Assembly (NCBI RefSeq): GCF_013184495.1
Contig: NZ_JAAOIY010000002.1
Location: 124,001-188,000 of the forward strand
Direction: 5' to 3'
DNA length: 64,000 nt
Source of the DNA: Sporosarcina jiandibaonis
Lineage (GTDB): Bacteria > Bacillota > Bacilli > Bacillales_A > Planococcaceae
The notes below the pieces were generated by a model. That model saw nothing but the letters and a program-made list of their open reading frames with translations. It ran no database searches and was not told the DNA's origin. Of the stretch, positions 60,192 through 64,000 are shown piece after piece. The position numbers were made by a program, and so were the translations under genes. The first letter of the stretch is position 1. Each line of letters begins with the position of its first letter.

Positions 60192-61007
60192 TTAAGCCTC
60201 TAAATTTCTGTGGAATTTACCATCAACCTCGACAGTTTCATACATATTAATAAACGCGTCTTCATCATGTTTTCGCACAATGTCTTTGACATGCAGTGTT
60301 TCGTAACGGGTGAGGACCATCATCAATATATCTTTCTTCTCTTGCGTATAGCCCCCGTACCCCTCGGACATCGTAATTCCGCGGTAAATGGATGCGATTA
60401 GCTCCTCGCGTATTTCTTGACCTTTTGTTGTGACGATTTGCATTGTCAGTTTGACGTGGTCGGTGAAGACGGTGTCGATCATTTTACCCGTTATGTAAAT
60501 AGACAGCATTGTATAGAGCGCGATTTCCCAGTCGAAGATGAATCCTGAGATGAGAACGATGATGCCGTTCATGCCCGTGAGAAGAAGGCCGATGCTGAAA
60601 GAACTCACACGAGAAACGATGATGGCGATAATGTCCAAGCCTCCGGACGTTCCGGAATACTTCAGGATAAGACCGACGCCAAGACCTCCGATCCCTCCGC
60701 CGAAAACGGTCGACAACAGCATATTGTCCGTGATCGCAACTTCTGGCAACAAATATAAGAAGACAGATAGTGAAGCTACGCAGACCAAAGTATTGATCGT
60801 GATGGTTTTTCCGAGCTTGTAATAGCCTAAAACAAGTAAAGGCAAATTCAGTAAGAAATTCAATACACCCGTGTTAAATGGGGTAAGTAACCCGAGTAAG
60901 ATGGCGATTCCGCTAATACCGCTGCTCAAAATCCCGAAAGGAACGAGAAAGCAGTTAAACGCAAATGCAACGATCAATGAACCTAAGACAACAACTAAAT
61001 TCTTCAT
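60192..61007 (-). CDS. YitT family membrane protein (DUF161/DUF2179)
   Basis: A 271-residue YitT-family protein. Five or six helices in the first 170 residues (VPFGILSSGISGIAILLGL, SGTSGGLDIIAIIVSR) are followed by a cytoplasmic DUF2179 domain with YRGITMSEGYGGYTQEKKDILM and a HDEDAFINMYETVEVDG end. Function is unsettled for the family. The ATG at 61007 follows AAGGGG. The gene lies 29 nt behind a T-box leader, implying it is induced by shortage of one aminoacyl-tRNA, apparently isoleucine. Confidence 0.88.
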   Translation of the reverse strand: MKNLVVVLGSLIVAFAFNCFLVPFGILSSGISGIAILLGLLTPFNTGVLNFLLNLPLLVLGYYKLGKTITINTLVCVASLSVFLYLLPEVAITDNMLLSTVFGGGIGGLGVGLILKYSGTSGGLDIIAIIVSRVSSFSIGLLLTGMNGIIVLISGFIFDWEIALYTMLSIYITGKMIDTVFTDHVKLTMQIVTTKGQEIREELIASIYRGITMSEGYGGYTQEKKDILMMVLTRYETLHVKDIVRKHDEDAFINMYETVEVDGKFHRNLEA

Positions 61008-61035
61008 TAGCAAAACCCCTTCTTTTTAAATAATA

Positions 61036-61298
61036 AAAAACTCGCCCCTTAAAAAAGGGACGAGTTTGTGCTCGCGTTACCACCCAAATTCCGCAAGTTT
61101 CTATCAAGAAACATACGGCTCTCATCAACGTACAATCATACGTCCTCCAGTGTAACGGCGGAAATCCGTCAAAGCTTACCAATTCTCAGCTTTGCATCTC
61201 GGAGATGATTTTCCGATAAGCGCTGTTCATCGACTTTCACCAAGTGCCGACTCTCTGGGGAACAGGGTTCTTTTCGTACTTTTTCTCGTCAAAGACTT
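61036..61298 (-). ncRNA. T-box leader, apparent tRNA-Ile specificity
   Basis: On the minus strand the antiterminator core GGGTGGTAACGCG (61073-61085) precedes a terminator with stem ACTCGTCCC/GGGGCGAGT and T run at 61036-61065. Stem I begins near 61290 with GACGAGAAAAAGTACG, which has the AGTA loop-E element. Its 3' side has GGAAAATCATC, placing ATC (Ile) at 61207-61209 in the specifier position. UGGU in the T-box would pair with an A73 tRNA, as tRNA-Ile has. The leader directly precedes the YitT gene. Confidence 0.88.
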
Positions 61299-61304
61299 TT
61301 ATAT

Positions 61305-61333
61305 AATCTATCAGAGAAAAATTACCATGTCAA
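61305..61333 (-). promoter_or_regulatory. Sigma-A promoter of the T-box/YitT unit
   Basis: Minus-strand TTGACA (61328-61333), 17 bp, TAGATT (61305-61310), giving a start close to the first T-box stem. Confidence 0.65.
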
Positions 61334-61390
61334 TATGTTATTGCACTATATTAAAACGAGCCCGATAGAAAATCATGCATGCACGGTTGA

Positions 61391-62104
61391 CTAACTGAGA
61401 CCAATTTTATTTTCCTTTAATAGCAAAATCCGATAAAGCTCTTCGAGTTTTTGAATTTCATAGGTTGGAACAATATTTGTATTGTTGGGCTTCATTTCGG
61501 GGTTGTACCAACATGTGTCTATTCCGGCTAGCTGGCCGCCTAAAATATCCGCACTTAAAGAATCTCCGACGATCAATGCTCGGTTTAGATCGAAATCAGC
61601 AATTCTTGCAAATACGTAATCGAAATACTCCTTCATTGGCTTCTGAAAGCCCGTGTCCTCTGACACGAAAATATCTTTAAATAATAGATATAATCCCGAA
61701 GCGCGTAATCGTTTGTACTGAGTTTTGGAAACACCGTTCGTGACAATATATAAGTCGTATTGATCTTGTAGCTCTGTTATCAATTCAAGAGCCCCGTCAA
61801 CAAGTTGTTTTCCCTCTTCCAAATAGCTGCGGTAGCTCTTTTCCAGTAGAGCTCCATCAACTTCTCGATTATATGCCTGAAATAAAATTGAAAAGCGAGT
61901 ATTCAAGACCTCATCGCGATTAATTTTCCCTTCTTCAAAGGACTTCCAGAGATCTTGATTTATCTTTTTATAGCATGCCTCGATTTCAGGGGTCAGGGGA
62001 ATGTTTTGTTCCTTAAATAACAATCGTAGAGCTTCACTTTCTGCAGCTCCGAAATCCAATAGTGTATCATCTACATCAAATAATAAAGTTTGATACTTTT
62101 TCAA
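61391..62104 (-). CDS. HAD family hydrolase, YjjG/YfnB type
   Basis: A 237-residue HAD phosphatase. Motif I LLFDVDDTLLDFG at 8-20, motif II VTNGVSK at about 120, motif III KPMKEYFDYV with the Lys at about 155 and motif IV VGDSLSADI at about 178. This subgroup includes noncanonical pyrimidine nucleotidases (YjjG). TTG start behind TGGAGAG. A bidirectional-type hairpin lies 180 nt beyond its start side, next to the zinc-ribbon gene. Confidence 0.88.
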   Translation of the reverse strand: MKKYQTLLFDVDDTLLDFGAAESEALRLLFKEQNIPLTPEIEACYKKINQDLWKSFEEGKINRDEVLNTRFSILFQAYNREVDGALLEKSYRSYLEEGKQLVDGALELITELQDQYDLYIVTNGVSKTQYKRLRASGLYLLFKDIFVSEDTGFQKPMKEYFDYVFARIADFDLNRALIVGDSLSADILGGQLAGIDTCWYNPEMKPNNTNIVPTYEIQKLEELYRILLLKENKIGLS

Positions 62105-62288
62105 GATTAACTCTCCATTTCATGCTGTCTTAACCATCAAACCGCTTCTTAAGCAATCATATTTTAAAATATCTTCTGGTACAGCTTTATTTTACATCTA
62201 CAAAGCTTCACTGTCTAAGTTCCTTCTCAAGAATATGGCCTGATTTATGACTAATGGCACAAAGTGTTAAGGATATTGAAACATGAAA

Positions 62289-62325
62289 AAGCCTGATTCC
62301 TCTATCTGTTTAAGGAATCAGGCTT
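62289..62325. terminator. Strong hairpin terminator
   Basis: AAGCCTGATTCC / GGAATCAGGCTT, 12-bp stem with flanking A and T runs. It terminates the minus-strand zinc-ribbon/CBS genes. Confidence 0.8.
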
Positions 62326-62359
62326 ATAATATATATTCTGGTTTGTCGAGATTGTGTAT

Positions 62360-62563
62360 TTACTTATTAAATTCTCTAAACTCATCAATATAGAAAGCTA
62401 CATAACCACAGTTTGGACAGATAGCTGCTTTAGGTTTTGCAGAAATATTATTGAAGATTCCTTTGCCCTTTTGACTAATTTTAATTCCATACATCCCGCC
62501 TTCAACATTTACTTTGCAATCATCTATCATTTCCGTTTGACATTGATGACAAACTCTTTTCAT
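62360..62563 (-). CDS. Zinc-ribbon nucleic-acid-binding-type protein
   Basis: A 67-residue protein with CHQCQ at 5-9 and CPNCG at about 48-52, probable zinc ligands, around a GMYGIKISQKGKGIF core. AGGGGGA lies 7 nt before the ATG at 62563. Similar small proteins occur widely in Firmicutes with no assigned role. Confidence 0.75.
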   Translation of the reverse strand: MKRVCHQCQTEMIDDCKVNVEGGMYGIKISQKGKGIFNNISAKPKAAICPNCGYVAFYIDEFREFNK

Positions 62564-62597
62564 TATTAATCCCCCTATTATTAGGAATCCATCTGCT

Positions 62598-63230
62598 TCA
62601 CCATTTCTTTTCAATCCGATTCGTTTGCAAAGTTCTGAAGCCGTTTTTCTCCAGTTTATTTTTCAGTTTATCGATTTCCTCGTTAGTTTTATCGCCTCTC
62701 AGGGTGACGACGACGCGTCTCGCGAGTACTGAACCGTTGTCTAGCGTGAATAATCCTTCGATATGCTCGCCGCGCAACGTTTTGGTCAATCTCTCGAGCG
62801 TGCCCGCCGCTTCCGACGATGCGACTGTCATATTGATGCCGCCCGTTTTTAGTCCGAATGCATCTTCTAACACGCTTTCGACTTGGTTATGAGTGAGTAT
62901 CCCTGTCAGTTTTCCGTCTTTCACGATGCTGATGAACGGCAATGCTTTAATTTCAAGTAGCGCATTTAAGAACGAGACATTTTCGTCTAGATAAATATCT
63001 TGGTGTTTTATTAATGGACCAATTGATGCGTTTCCATCGCCATTTTGCTCGAGAAGATATTCGAGCAGGTCCACTTTATAAATCATGCCTTTATAGGTAT
63101 CGTCTGCACCTACGACAGGCACCGATCTGTAGCCACTATCATTGATTTTAGCTAAAGCTTCGGTAACTGTTTGATCGCTGTTCACAGTTGCGACGGCGAT
63201 TCTTTTTAATAATAAATCCCCGATATACAT
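62598..63230 (-). CDS. CBS domain protein (CBS pair plus ACT-like C-terminus)
   Basis: A 210-residue protein. Two CBS motifs span about 1-125 (SDQTVTEALAKINDSGYRSVPVVG and FLNALLEIKALPFISIVKDGKLTG in outline). The remaining 85 residues, VTLRGDKTNEEIDKLKNKLE and preceding, look like an ACT-type regulatory fold. CBS proteins of this type bind adenine nucleotides or cyclic di-AMP. The ATG at 63230 has GGGGGA at good spacing; the ATG at 63236 is too close. Confidence 0.85.
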   Translation of the reverse strand: MYIGDLLLKRIAVATVNSDQTVTEALAKINDSGYRSVPVVGADDTYKGMIYKVDLLEYLLEQNGDGNASIGPLIKHQDIYLDENVSFLNALLEIKALPFISIVKDGKLTGILTHNQVESVLEDAFGLKTGGINMTVASSEAAGTLERLTKTLRGEHIEGLFTLDNGSVLARRVVVTLRGDKTNEEIDKLKNKLEKNGFRTLQTNRIEKKW

Positions 63231-63309
63231 GGTCATTCCCCCAATGAATAGATTTCTGTAATATTGTAATCTTTTGACTATAGTTGACTTCTTCTCATTA
63301 TAGTAGATA

Positions 63310-63338
63310 TTTACTTTGAAGTAAAAGGTCTATATTAT
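63310..63338 (+). promoter_or_regulatory. Promoter with overlapping palindrome before the ECF gene
   Basis: The perfect palindrome TTTACTT-TG-AAGTAAA (63310-63325) contains a TTTACT -35 box; TATTAT (63333-63338) follows at 17 bp. A MarR- or HxlR-type repressor site is possible; no such gene is in the window. Confidence 0.45.
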
Positions 63339-63456
63339 TTATTCCGCAATCTGACCCCTGCTTTATGGTCGCGATTGATACTTTTAAACATGTCAGCTCC
63401 GTGCTAAGTTATCAGTATTAAATTTATAATATTAATTTGGAAGAGGTTAGTGGATA

Positions 63457-63993
63457 ATGAAAGCAACTACAGTTGGTTATTCAAAATCGCGCACTTTTGA
63501 TCTTATTCTTTCGGCAATGCTAATAGCACTTGTATTTGTGGCGACACTCTTGTTGAATATCAGACTGCCAATTGCGGCAAATGGCGGGTTGGTGCATCTT
63601 GGAACGGGCATGCTTTTTATCGCATCGATTCTATTCGGGCCTAAAAAAGGAGCGATTGCCGGGGCTGTCGGCATGGGGTTATTTGACTTGGTTTCGGGTT
63701 GGACGTTATGGGCGCCTTTCACTATTCTAGCTCGCGGGTTGCAAGGTTACATCGTTGGTAAAATTGCTTGGTCGAACGGTCGGAGAGGAAATAGCATGCC
63801 ATTCAATCTGCTTGCTGCCATCGTTTCGATTCCGGTTATGCTAGCCGTTTATTTTCTTTGTGAACGGGTCTTGTTTGGCAGTTGGATTATTCCTTTGGCT
63901 TCGATTCCAGGGAATATCGTTCAAAACGTCGTGGGGATGGCCATCGCGCTTCCGGTTTGTGTTTTGTTGAAGAAGGTTTCTGCTTTCAAGTAA
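63457..63993 (+). CDS. ECF transporter S component
   Basis: A 178-residue, six-span membrane protein of the energy-coupling-factor S-component type. MLIALVFVATLLLNIRLP in the first helix, GGLVHLGTGMLFIASILFGPKKGAIAGAVGMGLFDLVSG (outline) at about 45-83, and PGNIVQNVVGMAIALPV near the end are typical. It binds a vitamin or precursor and works with a shared AT module encoded elsewhere. The ligand is unclear: no riboswitch is visible, only the palindrome upstream. GGAAGAGG precedes the ATG. Confidence 0.87.
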   Translation: MKATTVGYSKSRTFDLILSAMLIALVFVATLLLNIRLPIAANGGLVHLGTGMLFIASILFGPKKGAIAGAVGMGLFDLVSGWTLWAPFTILARGLQGYIVGKIAWSNGRRGNSMPFNLLAAIVSIPVMLAVYFLCERVLFGSWIIPLASIPGNIVQNVVGMAIALPVCVLLKKVSAFK

Positions 63994-64000
63994 TTTATAC

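Noticed and set aside
61036-61298. T-box belonging to an aminoacyl-tRNA synthetase gene
   Set aside because: The only gene behind it on the minus strand is the YitT gene; no ileS or other synthetase gene is in the window.

Overview
The window is a 64 kb stretch of a low-to-moderate GC Gram-positive chromosome of the order Bacillales. Strong AGGAGG-type ribosome binding sites, frequent TTG and GTG starts, sigma-A promoters, a CcpA-type cre site, a LutR/LutABC lactate operon, a T-box leader and a Bacillus-type gvp gene order all point there. The gene mix suits a Planococcaceae member such as Sporosarcina. That genus guess is inference; no rRNA or tRNA gene is present to confirm it.

Layout. 0-9.2 kb: an arginine-deiminase-like hydrolase, then a lactate/glycolate block: lactate permease, LutR, LutA, LutB, LutC, GlcD, GlcF. 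9.26-17.25 kb: a complete 14-gene gas vesicle cluster (gvpA P Q B R N F G L S K J T U) lying between glcF and its natural partner, the alanine-glyoxylate aminotransferase gene at 17.4 kb. It is bounded by degenerate direct copies of the 3' end of glcF and of the 3' end plus terminator of the aminotransferase gene. These look like scars of integration by homologous recombination followed by deletion of one aminotransferase copy.

18.6-24.8 kb: small accessory genes (CHRD protein, membrane-anchored phosphatase-like protein, endonuclease/exonuclease/phosphatase protein, small membrane proteins, a transposase-like remnant) and a 31-bp-period repeat. 24.8-35.4 kb: catabolic genes. These are a Rieske oxygenase with an amino acid permease; a TetR-controlled operon of cytosine-type permease, DUF917 and hydantoinase A; and a divergent SDR / thiolase / CoA-transferase operon. 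35.8-38.3 kb: VOC protein, EamA exporter and divergent LysR regulator.

38.4-46.3 kb: a sialic-acid-type operon (N-acetylneuraminate lyase family, Gfo/Idh oxidoreductase, ABC sugar importer, NanE epimerase, RpiR regulator) with no NanK in the window, beside a YesL-family membrane protein. 46.5-48.7 kb: small genes, PaiB and a lipoprotein, interspersed with two copies of a 110-bp hairpin repeat. 49.3-56.5 kb: a region resembling a phage-defence neighbourhood. It holds an AT-rich DUF262/HNH (GmrSD-like) protein, a mini zinc-ribbon protein, a pseudogene, a Nudix hydrolase convergently overlapping a 1050-residue PLD-nuclease/helicase/DUF3427 protein, and a PD-(D/E)XK-like protein.

56.6-64 kb: housekeeping and stress genes (PH-domain protein, DinB, AlkD-like, methyltransferase), a YitT-family membrane protein preceded by a T-box leader with an apparent isoleucine specifier, an HAD phosphatase, a zinc-ribbon protein, a CBS protein and an ECF transporter S component. 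Among the most notable observations are the duplication scars around the gas vesicle island, the T-box in front of a YitT gene, the kinase-less sialate operon and the defence-like cluster.
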